In this document: one piece after another, positions 53,085-61,313 of the stretch
How positions within the stretch are numbered: the stretch's first letter is position 1
How the letters are laid out: the number at the start of each line of letters is the position of its first letter
From: Odoribacter laneus YIT 12061
GTDB lineage: Bacteria > Bacteroidota > Bacteroidia > Bacteroidales > Marinifilaceae
Length of the DNA stretch: 64,000 nucleotides
Direction: 5' to 3'
Assembly: GCF_000243215.1 (NCBI RefSeq)
Contig: NZ_JH594596.1
Coordinates: forward strand, 2,564,392-2,628,391
Program-made: the position numbers and the translations under genes
Notes under the pieces: generated by a model
What the model was told of the DNA's origin: nothing
What the model saw: only the letters and a program-made list of their open reading frames with translations
Database searches by the model: none

Positions 53085-54284
53085 TTACTTTTTCTCGTCC
53101 TTTACACACCTCAATCCGATTCCCACTGTCCAACGGGCATTTGCCACACTAGCCGTTTTCAAGACCGGGCTCAGCATCAGGCCTTTATTTTGAGAAACGG
53201 TAGCTGTACTGGCATCGGTAGATGCCCACATATAGCCGAGAACACCGGTAAATTTACCATTAAACATTCTCTGTCCACCAATAGTACATTGGAATCCATC
53301 CGCCTCCAAATCTTCTAAGTAAACTTTATCATCTTCCCTTTTATAGGATTCCAAAAGTACATTTAATTCTTCCTGAGAAGGTACGTGATACCCCGGAGGA
53401 CAAATTCCTTTCACTTTTTCAGCTGCACTTTCCCCTCCCAAAACAGTCGACCAGTTGTACAAATACCCATACGCTTTCACAGAATCCGCATCACTTTCCA
53501 TCTTTGCATACCAGATACCGGTATCCTCCGCTGGATCGTCAGAAACAGTCATTCCAGCCGGAACATACCTCAAGTTCTCCGCCATCCAGCAACGGCCATC
53601 TTTCATCTTGACATTTTTATATATTTCCCCTTCGTAGGTAAATTCTGCCTTACAGGAATTTTCTTCCTGAGTGACGATCAACTCAACCGACGCCCCTCCA
53701 GCCCGAAATGTCAATGTGCCTGTATGGACATCTCCCACATTGGAATTTACCGTAACCACTACGATGGAATCTTCCCGGCTTCCCTCCGTCCGGCTCAAGC
53801 TTATCCAGCCTTCATCGGCAGAAGCCAAATCCAAGCTCCAATCTTTATTCGTATAGACTTTCACCTCAAATTCCTCTCCATTTTCGTCAATATTTTTTTC
53901 TCCCCAAGGACTGATCGCAATTTCTGCCGGTACTCCTTTTTGAGAAACCACAAAATATTTCCTCACTTTTTCTATACCGGTAATCACTTCATAATAAACA
54001 GAATCTTTTCGGTCGTTCTCTTCATTGGCAGCAATACTAAAAGTCAACTTAGCATCTCCGTCACCACTTCCGGGAACAGCACTGATCCACAAGGATTTAT
54101 TTACCAATTCCCATTTCGTATTCGACATCAGATCCACTTCGAACACATTCTTCTGGAAGTCTATTTCCTTAGAAGACTCCGAAAGATTCAATACCGGAGA
54201 CGCCGTTTCATCTTCTTCATCACAGCCATAAAAGAAAACTGAAAAAGCCGCCAGTATGATTCCGTAGTAAATGGTTCTTTTCAT
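53085..54284 (-). CDS. Lipoprotein with BACON domains and C-terminal FISUMP domain
   Basis: 399 aa. Lipobox FFYGC with acidic DEEDE after it (surface type). Two BACON-like Ig-fold domains (~30-125 and ~130-215; TKWELVNKSLWISAVPGSGDGDAKLTFSIAANEEND, NKDWSLDLASADEGWISLSRTEG). The last ~180 residues match the Fibrobacter succinogenes major domain (FISUMP): YKNVKMKDGRCWMAENLRYVP, YGYLYNWSTVLGG, GICPPGYHVPSQEELNVLL, GIGLRCVKDE. It is the last gene of the minus-strand operon, 24 bp after the S46 peptidase gene. Probable surface adhesin or binding protein. Confidence 0.9.
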   Translation of the reverse strand: MKRTIYYGIILAAFSVFFYGCDEEDETASPVLNLSESSKEIDFQKNVFEVDLMSNTKWELVNKSLWISAVPGSGDGDAKLTFSIAANEENDRKDSVYYEVITGIEKVRKYFVVSQKGVPAEIAISPWGEKNIDENGEEFEVKVYTNKDWSLDLASADEGWISLSRTEGSREDSIVVVTVNSNVGDVHTGTLTFRAGGASVELIVTQEENSCKAEFTYEGEIYKNVKMKDGRCWMAENLRYVPAGMTVSDDPAEDTGIWYAKMESDADSVKAYGYLYNWSTVLGGESAAEKVKGICPPGYHVPSQEELNVLLESYKREDDKVYLEDLEADGFQCTIGGQRMFNGKFTGVLGYMWASTDASTATVSQNKGLMLSPVLKTASVANARWTVGIGLRCVKDEKK

Positions 54285-54308
54285 AGTAAAGTTATTTAAT
54301 TTAATAGA

Positions 54309-56486
54309 TTATTCCTTAATATTCATCTCTTCGATCAATCGCCCAGCCCCAGCGTATTTATCAATTACCCACAAAACAAAACGAATGTCGACACAGACGC
54401 ATTTGTTGTATTCCGGATGAAAGTATAGATCTCCGGCCATGGACTCCCAGTTCCCATCATAAGCCAAGCCTACTAATTCTCCCTTAGCATTCATCACCGG
54501 ACTCCCGGAATTTCCTCCTGTAATATCCTGATTGGTTACAAATCCCGTATATAGTTTTCCGGCCGTGTCTGCATATCTTCCCCATTCCCCTTTTTCCACC
54601 AAATCCAGAAAGCCTTCCGGCAAATCAAATTCAGGATCTCCCTTTACATATTTTTCGGGATAACCGGCAATCGTAGAATGAGAAGCATAGGTAACGGCAT
54701 CCTTAGAAGAATAGCCCCCCACGTTTCCATAAGTAATCCGCATCGTAGAATTCGCATCCGGATAAATCGCCTTTCCTTGATTCATCTCCAACAAAGCCGC
54801 TGTATATTTTGTTCTCAATTCTGCTATTTTCTGACGGTTTTTCTCCAGATAATCCCGTAATTTATAATTTTTATCCTGAGCAGAACGGACGATAATATAA
54901 GCCGGATCTTTCACAATATCCTCCAAACGAAGGTCTTTGTTTAATTTGGCAAACAGTTTTTCTCGGCTTGCCAAAAAAGAATGCTCATAGACATATTCCG
55001 TCAATTTTTCATAATTAGAATCAAATTTTTTTACCAACTGTACGATCTCCGGGGCAATAAAATCAGGATGCATATTTTCTATATACAAACGCAATGCAGC
55101 AGCAAAAACTTTCCGGTCGACCTGTTCATTATAATCTTTAAAATAGTTTTCACATACCTTCCGGAGCATTTGACATTGGCTGCAATCCTTTTCCATTTTA
55201 CAGCATTTGTCTTTCTTCATTCTCCCTTCCACGGCTTTAAACCGTAAGCCCAAACGCAATATATCCGAGCCGTTGATCATCGTCTCTTTGTGGTAAATAT
55301 CCGCAGCAATATAAGGAGCCTGAAAAGCATAACATTCGCGCAATTCCGCTATTAAATCACCGTATTTTGACAAACGCCGGGAATCCGCTTTTATCCATTC
55401 TGTCAATTTTTGTTCCTCGGCCGTTTTCAAACCTACGACATCGTATTGACGGGTGTATTTCATCTCCCCTATGGCATATTTCCAATAATTACTGTTACCA
55501 AAATATTTAGATGCATACTGTAATTTCACTTCCGGATCCGCCTGCATTGCCTCCCGTAAAATAGCCAGTTTCACATCCCTCACTTTCACCATCGCCGGAT
55601 CGCTCACTTCTATTTTTTCTGCCACACCAAAGGAAGGGGTGTAACGGGCCGTGGAACCCGGATAACCCAACAACATGGCATAATCTCCCTCCTTTAAACC
55701 GGCTACCGATACCGGCAATACATATTGGGGTTGTAAAGGCACATTGTCCTTGGAATACTTAGCAGGATTTCCGTCTTTATCCGCATATACCCGGTAGAGG
55801 GAAAAATCACATTTGTGTTGCGGCCAGGACCAATTGTCCGTATCCCCGCCAAAAGCGCCCAACATGGCCGAAGGTGCGCCTACTAACCGTACATCGGAAT
55901 ATACTTTATAGTAAAAAAGATAATACCGGTCCCCCCTCAACATCGGAACACAAGACAATTCATACCCCTTTTCTTTGTATTTTTTTTCCAACTCACTCCC
56001 TGCTCTCCGGGAAAAATAAGGTTGGTATTCACCCGGTTTATTATATTTAGCCAGTACTTTCCGGTATTCTTCCGTGACATCTTTCACTTTCTGCAAAAAC
56101 ATAACAGTTTTTCCTGGAATTACAATTTCCTCTTCGGCTCTTTTTGCCCAAAAACCATTTTTTAAATAATCGTGTTCCATCGAACTGATTTTCTGAATAT
56201 CATCGTAAGCACAATGGTGATTGGTAATCATCAACCCGCTTTGGGAAATCATACTTCCCGTACAACTTCCGTAATCCAGAGCAACAATGGCATCTTTCAA
56301 AGAAGGTTGGGTCTCGCTGTAAATCTCTTCCGCAGAAAGCTGAACGCCTTTTGCCTGCATTGTCTCATAATTGATCCGTTCCATCAGGTTTATCAACCAC
56401 ATCCCCTCATCTGCCCATACCCTTACAGGACAACTTAACAAAAACAGAACAGTTATATATTTCAATACTCTTTTCATTTTTCTCAA
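54309..56486 (-). CDS. S46 family dipeptidyl peptidase, DPP7 type
   Basis: 725 aa, the full family length. Signal peptide then ADEGMWLI. Catalytic triad motifs: MITNHHCAY (His), FGGDTDNWSWPQHKCDF (Asp) and TGGNSGSPVMNAKG (Ser). In GLAYDGNWE the specificity position carries Gly, as in DPP7 (hydrophobic P1), where DPP11 has Arg (acidic P1); this reading rests on my recollection of the P. gingivalis enzymes. Periplasmic; releases dipeptides from peptides. Its paralogue at 1-735 is in a different setting. Fifth gene in the TonB-receptor operon, 13 bp after the polyferredoxin gene. Confidence 0.95.
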   Translation of the reverse strand: MRKMKRVLKYITVLFLLSCPVRVWADEGMWLINLMERINYETMQAKGVQLSAEEIYSETQPSLKDAIVALDYGSCTGSMISQSGLMITNHHCAYDDIQKISSMEHDYLKNGFWAKRAEEEIVIPGKTVMFLQKVKDVTEEYRKVLAKYNKPGEYQPYFSRRAGSELEKKYKEKGYELSCVPMLRGDRYYLFYYKVYSDVRLVGAPSAMLGAFGGDTDNWSWPQHKCDFSLYRVYADKDGNPAKYSKDNVPLQPQYVLPVSVAGLKEGDYAMLLGYPGSTARYTPSFGVAEKIEVSDPAMVKVRDVKLAILREAMQADPEVKLQYASKYFGNSNYWKYAIGEMKYTRQYDVVGLKTAEEQKLTEWIKADSRRLSKYGDLIAELRECYAFQAPYIAADIYHKETMINGSDILRLGLRFKAVEGRMKKDKCCKMEKDCSQCQMLRKVCENYFKDYNEQVDRKVFAAALRLYIENMHPDFIAPEIVQLVKKFDSNYEKLTEYVYEHSFLASREKLFAKLNKDLRLEDIVKDPAYIIVRSAQDKNYKLRDYLEKNRQKIAELRTKYTAALLEMNQGKAIYPDANSTMRITYGNVGGYSSKDAVTYASHSTIAGYPEKYVKGDPEFDLPEGFLDLVEKGEWGRYADTAGKLYTGFVTNQDITGGNSGSPVMNAKGELVGLAYDGNWESMAGDLYFHPEYNKCVCVDIRFVLWVIDKYAGAGRLIEEMNIKE

Positions 56487-56499
56487 TTTAACCGAATTT

Positions 56500-58440
56500 T
56501 TACTCTATTGTTTTTCCCGGCGTTTTAAAAGGCAATTGCGCTTCTTTTTCCTCCACCCGTCCGTCCGTATAATGGATGGTCCATTTCGGAGCTTGCAACA
56601 TCTCCCATATTTTTTCATCGTTTAACACTTCCTTTACATAAGTAATCCGGATGACAGGCGTATCCCCGTTCAAGGCTGTCTCATAACCCAGTATTCCATC
56701 GTAATTGGAGATAAAGCTGCCAAAATAAGGCAATCTTCTTTGAATCAGAGGTTTATCCAGACCCACATAAGGCAATTCATATACGGCTGTCGCCACATCC
56801 GATCCATATTTTGCCACATTTCCTTTAAAGGTCATTTTTGTCTGAGGAAACATCAGATTCAAAAAATCAGCCCGGCTAATCGTATCTATCTTCGCATCCA
56901 TAGATACAAATTCGTAATCACAGGTTACTTTTTTCTTAACCCCTCCGTGCAGCAGGATTTCGAACTCTCGGGTTTCAACAATTTCTCTCAATTCTTTTTT
57001 ATCAATCGGTTTATTGGCATCTATAAACAGTTTTATCTGAACGGGACAAGCATACTGGGAAATGATCCCGTAATACCCTTCCTTCTGCCGGAAAATATTG
57101 GATAAGAAAGTAACGTCCATCTTATCGAACAATTTTTCCACTCCGATGGTAATCACTTGCAATTTTTCCACTTCGGGAGAAGGAACTTTCAATTTCATTT
57201 TTGTCGGAGTAAACATCGCCTTCTCCACCTTTTCCTGAGTAGTCTCTTCCGGATTATAATATACCTGAACAGCAAAACGGTTGACGTAAGTCGTTACGCC
57301 ATATACCCCGGGCACTCTTTTCATTTTAGCAGCAAAAGCTTTAGAGCTTCCATAACATTTTACTGTTTTCATACCATCCCGTTCAAACATTTCCAATTTT
57401 GACCATTTCGCTTCGTCTCCCCATTTTTCAGAAATAGTAGGCAATTCCCAATGAGAACCCATCCATACGGCAAAAAAGAATAATACAACAGTCAACACCA
57501 CTGGTAACCAACGGAATCTGGGATTCCGGTTGATCTGAATGGCCTGACTATGACAAGCACCTACACATTCCCCACACAGCATACAATCGACATGTTTGAC
57601 TGTTTTCAACTGAGCCACATCAATATTCATCGGGCAACGCTTTGAACAAAGTCCGCAATTATTACATTTTTCTTCCTTCCGGGTAATCCGCAGCAAAGGG
57701 AATGTATTGCTCTTATAATAAATGATCTCGTACAGATAACAAATAACGGCAGCAGCTCCCAATATCCAAATCCAATTCATCGGTAGTCCGGCATACCCGG
57801 CTATTATCCCCAATACCACCAAAACAATAAAGGTCAGCGTAAATTTAAAGATATTACTCAATGCTCCCAAGGGACAGACATATTTACACCAGAACATCCC
57901 GATAAACAAATTCCCGGCAAAAAGGACCAAAATAGAAATAATAGCCATCCAAGCAGTTAATTCCCCTTTAAAACCGGTGGCAAAAGCATAATAAGGATCG
58001 AAGTTTTTACAAAATAATTCACTGGAACGAATCGTCATGTAAAAAATGACAAACAATAAAATATATTTAATAGCTCTCAACAATTTATCCCCAACCGAGC
58101 CCGTTTTTACCATAAATCCTATTTTCATCTTTTTGCGCAGTTCATTCATCCATTCCGTCAGCGTTCCCAGCGGACAAACATAACCGCAAAATAACTTACT
58201 GAACAGCATCACCGCCAAAGCCAGTACAATTCCCATCGTAATCTGTACTACCGACATGCTGCAAGCCAGGGTATCAGAACTGATAAACGTAGCTAAGGAC
58301 TGTAAACCTCCGAAGGGACAATAAGCTTCTACATCGGCCGGAGCCCCACCTAAAAATACTTTCAGGATAAAACCGGCAATGACTGCAATCACACCCAATT
58401 GCAATACATGACGCCACACATTATTTTTAATTTTTTTCAT
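56500..58440 (-). CDS. Membrane polyferredoxin (NapH/NosR-like 4Fe-4S protein) with extra C-terminal domains
   Basis: 646 aa. Six to seven membrane helices in the first ~260 residues, with the twin motifs CGYVCPLGTLTEW and CKYVCPLGALSN typical of NapH/CcoG/NosR-type membrane ferredoxins. Two 4Fe-4S clusters follow (CNNCGLCSKRC and CMLCGECVGAC), then one more helix and ~280 residues outside, including an HMA-like fold (MKTVKCYGSSKAFAAKMKRVPGVYGVTTYVNRFAVQVYYNPEETTQEKVEKAMF) without its CxxC metal site. Such proteins pass electrons across the inner membrane. In this TonB operon it may reduce an imported metal or cofactor; this is inference. Confidence 0.88.
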   Translation of the reverse strand: MKKIKNNVWRHVLQLGVIAVIAGFILKVFLGGAPADVEAYCPFGGLQSLATFISSDTLACSMSVVQITMGIVLALAVMLFSKLFCGYVCPLGTLTEWMNELRKKMKIGFMVKTGSVGDKLLRAIKYILLFVIFYMTIRSSELFCKNFDPYYAFATGFKGELTAWMAIISILVLFAGNLFIGMFWCKYVCPLGALSNIFKFTLTFIVLVVLGIIAGYAGLPMNWIWILGAAAVICYLYEIIYYKSNTFPLLRITRKEEKCNNCGLCSKRCPMNIDVAQLKTVKHVDCMLCGECVGACHSQAIQINRNPRFRWLPVVLTVVLFFFAVWMGSHWELPTISEKWGDEAKWSKLEMFERDGMKTVKCYGSSKAFAAKMKRVPGVYGVTTYVNRFAVQVYYNPEETTQEKVEKAMFTPTKMKLKVPSPEVEKLQVITIGVEKLFDKMDVTFLSNIFRQKEGYYGIISQYACPVQIKLFIDANKPIDKKELREIVETREFEILLHGGVKKKVTCDYEFVSMDAKIDTISRADFLNLMFPQTKMTFKGNVAKYGSDVATAVYELPYVGLDKPLIQRRLPYFGSFISNYDGILGYETALNGDTPVIRITYVKEVLNDEKIWEMLQAPKWTIHYTDGRVEEKEAQLPFKTPGKTIE

Positions 58441-58494
58441 TAGGATAATTGATTTAGTATGATTTTGATTTTCTTTTATTTAGCATATCACAAT

Positions 58495-60081
58495 TTAGAA
58501 AGCCAAGCCTATGACAGCCTGTATGCCTGTCCGTTCTTTATTTTTATATATTCCGCTGACAGCTTTTAAGTAGTTTACACGAGCATCTGCATACAAGCTC
58601 ATTCCTTTTTCTCTATTCAAAAAGTAAGAATACCTCAAGCGGACATGTACCGAAAACTTATCACAAGTTAAAAACTCATATTCCTGCAACAACAAATCTT
58701 TCCGTTGTTTGTATAAATCGATATCGGGCCGCTCTTCCGGAGCTACGCTGTTCCGGTCCAATAATGTTCCACTGCCTTCTGCATAGCTTCCCCCGACACC
58801 ACAATCTAACATACCTTTTTTGAACAGGAAATTTTTATTAAAGTCAATATACCCCTCCAGACTCTTTACTTCGTGTTTAAATTCGACAGGGAACATCCGG
58901 TATTTAACTTCCCGTATATATCCCCTTCCCCCCACAGTCATGTACCAGGAACTGTTATAATCCGTACGATTCCGGTAAAGCGTATAGTGGATATCCGCTT
59001 TTACAGCATCGATATCCGACTTATTTTTCCGTCCGAATTGTACAATCTGACTCGATTGATCGATAATAATAGAACGTTGAAGATTTTCAAAAAGAAGGCT
59101 CTTTGTAAAGTCTGCCGCTCCTTGTAAATGATGATCATATTTTTCTCCTGTTATTTGAAAAGCTCCGTCGTAATCGTAAACAAGGGTCTCGACTTCCCCG
59201 CCCCTGTTATCCCCGGCCTTGTTTCGGAAAATTTCTTCCTTTCCTTTTGTGATAGACAACTGATTAAAAAATTTCCACCGTTTTCCGTAGAATTCCATTT
59301 GAGCAGCTCCTCCATAAATATTATCACGGTATTCCCGTTCTATCGTTCCGGATTCTTTAATCACATCAGAAGTATAAAACCATAACCCGTCGAATTCAAA
59401 TATCTCATGGTTTTGTCCGGTCCCATAAATCCGGATATCTACTTTTTCTGTTTTTCTGCCATAGATAAAATTTAATCCCAGATTCATCCATTTACTACGG
59501 TACATTATGCCCGGAGCAATGTGTAAGGACATATAGACATTTTTATTCCGGGCATCTCTCTTTTTAGCATTATTAGCCACTTCAAAATCCATTCGTCCTC
59601 CAATTGCAAAATGTCTACTCAACTCATATCCCACACCTCCGTTTACCCGGTAAAGTTCCAAAGTCTGTCTGCCGGGTGTAGAATCTGCCAGGAAAATAGG
59701 TGTCCGATAAGGATCCAACACACTAGCCCACGCTTTATTCTGCCGATGAGAATAATCAAAATCGAAATTTCCATAGAAATATACCTTCTTTATCTTTCGA
59801 AAAGACTCCGTATTCAACTTAAAGCAACCTTCCGAGGTGGATTCAAAAACATTCCGGTAATTTCCGTCCTGATAATCATAACCTAAACGAACCAACGAAA
59901 AATCTTCATTCCGGTTAAAAATCAAACCGGCCGAATTATACGAAACATTCCAAGGATTTGCCGTCCGGATACGCTCCATGCGATAAGCATATTTCTCCGA
60001 TTCTCTCGTCTGTGCCTTCACCCCAGCGAATCCGGTAAATACCAGACTTAAAACAAGGATATATATTTTATTAACTTTCAT
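58495..60081 (-). CDS. Outer-membrane β-barrel protein (DUF6850-like)
   Basis: 528 aa. Signal peptide (IYILVLSLVFTGFAGVKAQ), then a long β-barrel: SYNSAGLIFNRNEDFSLVRLGYDYQDGNYRN, FYGNFDFDYSHRQNKAWASVLDPYRTPIFLADSTPG, many aromatic amphipathic strands, ending RTGIQAVIGLAF. Gene order (TonB receptor, DUF4876, this, polyferredoxin) and layout fit the DUF6850 family, named from memory. Probably an outer-membrane partner of the receptor. It lies 33 bp after the DUF4876 gene. Confidence 0.8.
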   Translation of the reverse strand: MKVNKIYILVLSLVFTGFAGVKAQTRESEKYAYRMERIRTANPWNVSYNSAGLIFNRNEDFSLVRLGYDYQDGNYRNVFESTSEGCFKLNTESFRKIKKVYFYGNFDFDYSHRQNKAWASVLDPYRTPIFLADSTPGRQTLELYRVNGGVGYELSRHFAIGGRMDFEVANNAKKRDARNKNVYMSLHIAPGIMYRSKWMNLGLNFIYGRKTEKVDIRIYGTGQNHEIFEFDGLWFYTSDVIKESGTIEREYRDNIYGGAAQMEFYGKRWKFFNQLSITKGKEEIFRNKAGDNRGGEVETLVYDYDGAFQITGEKYDHHLQGAADFTKSLLFENLQRSIIIDQSSQIVQFGRKNKSDIDAVKADIHYTLYRNRTDYNSSWYMTVGGRGYIREVKYRMFPVEFKHEVKSLEGYIDFNKNFLFKKGMLDCGVGGSYAEGSGTLLDRNSVAPEERPDIDLYKQRKDLLLQEYEFLTCDKFSVHVRLRYSYFLNREKGMSLYADARVNYLKAVSGIYKNKERTGIQAVIGLAF

Positions 60082-60114
60082 AACACATTCATTTTATGAG
60101 TTGCTGACCTTTGT

Positions 60115-61296
60115 TTATTTCTTCAAGCTGGCTGGTTTTACTTCAAAATCTTCACTTGAATTATTTGTATCCCTATAAACGATTCTTCCTCCTTCTACAC
60201 TTTCTATCTTCCGGACGACGGCTAAACCTTCATTCTGGTTCTCCATAAAAATAAACCCTGCATCTACATTTGTCGTCAACCGTTTATTGGCCTGAGCACG
60301 GCTAATTACGCATTCCACTCCGTCAATTACCCAATCCGATGGAATCATCAGATAACGGGTATTTACATTGGGTTTGGCAGGATCTTTCATGAGATTTCCC
60401 GGATCCCCCGCATATTCAGTAGCACTCGTGCCTTTTATCTTAAACAAAATCATAGCCGGTCCGGTCTGAGAAACACTAAAAGCAGTCGAGGTTCCTTCTT
60501 TCCAAAACTTTAAAAGAGGCACAACTCCCGGCGCCGGCACCTCTTCTTTTGTCAAATCTGCATCCCAGAAGGCATAATCAGCTACTGCCAGATTAACAGA
60601 ATGACTAGCCCTCTGCTCATGATTGACAGCATTAATCGCCATAATGACTTCCTCTCCCGGTTTCAATACTTTAGCCGATCCGGCAGGAACTTGCCAAGCC
60701 AGATAAGCCAGCGGCAATTTATCCATTAGAGAACCATCCTCTTTTATAAAAGTGCTTCCATTGGCACTCGTCAAGGGGTTGACACAAGCAATACACAAAC
60801 TATCCAGACTCGCCTCTTCCGAAGAATTATTATAAATGGAGATATAAGTATCTTTATTGTAATTATTTCCCATATCATCCAAACATCCGGCATAATATAT
60901 TTCTTTGATAACCAACTGCGGTAAAACAGCAGAAATCAAATCCATGGAGTACAATTCTTTATTGTCTCCATTTTCCGGTGTCAGAATCATGTTTTCGATC
61001 CGGCCATTTACAATCCGGACTTCACTACCTGTATGATACTTTTTTTGAGCAATTGCCTCGTAAAACCCATATTCTACATTCGCAACAGCTATACCGGAAG
61101 CATCCGTCACCATATTATAAGTCAAACCGGTAGTTGTATTAAACAATTTTACATTTACCCCCGATTTATCGACTTGTTGTAATTCTTCCGGAAAAACCAT
61201 TTGGATCCGTACGGGTAAACTTTCTTTTTCATCTTTCAAACAACCGATACAACACAGCATTAGAAAAAGAGTTATTATATAATATGTCTTCATCAT
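60115..61296 (-). CDS. DUF4876 family lipoprotein
   Basis: 393 aa. Lipobox CCIGC at Cys19. An N-terminal Ig-like domain (VRIQMVFPEELQQVDKSGVNVKLFNTTTGLTYNMVTDASGIAVANVEYGFYEA) precedes a C-terminal region with a lamin-tail-like look (LVIKEIYYAGCLDDMGNNYNKDTYISIYNNSSEEASLDSLCIA), the typical DUF4876 layout. It follows the TonB receptor by 17 bp and is likely its surface lipoprotein partner. Ligand unknown. Confidence 0.85.
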   Translation of the reverse strand: MMKTYYIITLFLMLCCIGCLKDEKESLPVRIQMVFPEELQQVDKSGVNVKLFNTTTGLTYNMVTDASGIAVANVEYGFYEAIAQKKYHTGSEVRIVNGRIENMILTPENGDNKELYSMDLISAVLPQLVIKEIYYAGCLDDMGNNYNKDTYISIYNNSSEEASLDSLCIACVNPLTSANGSTFIKEDGSLMDKLPLAYLAWQVPAGSAKVLKPGEEVIMAINAVNHEQRASHSVNLAVADYAFWDADLTKEEVPAPGVVPLLKFWKEGTSTAFSVSQTGPAMILFKIKGTSATEYAGDPGNLMKDPAKPNVNTRYLMIPSDWVIDGVECVISRAQANKRLTTNVDAGFIFMENQNEGLAVVRKIESVEGGRIVYRDTNNSSEDFEVKPASLKK

Positions 61297-61313
61297 CTTA
61301 TCGTTTAAAAGTA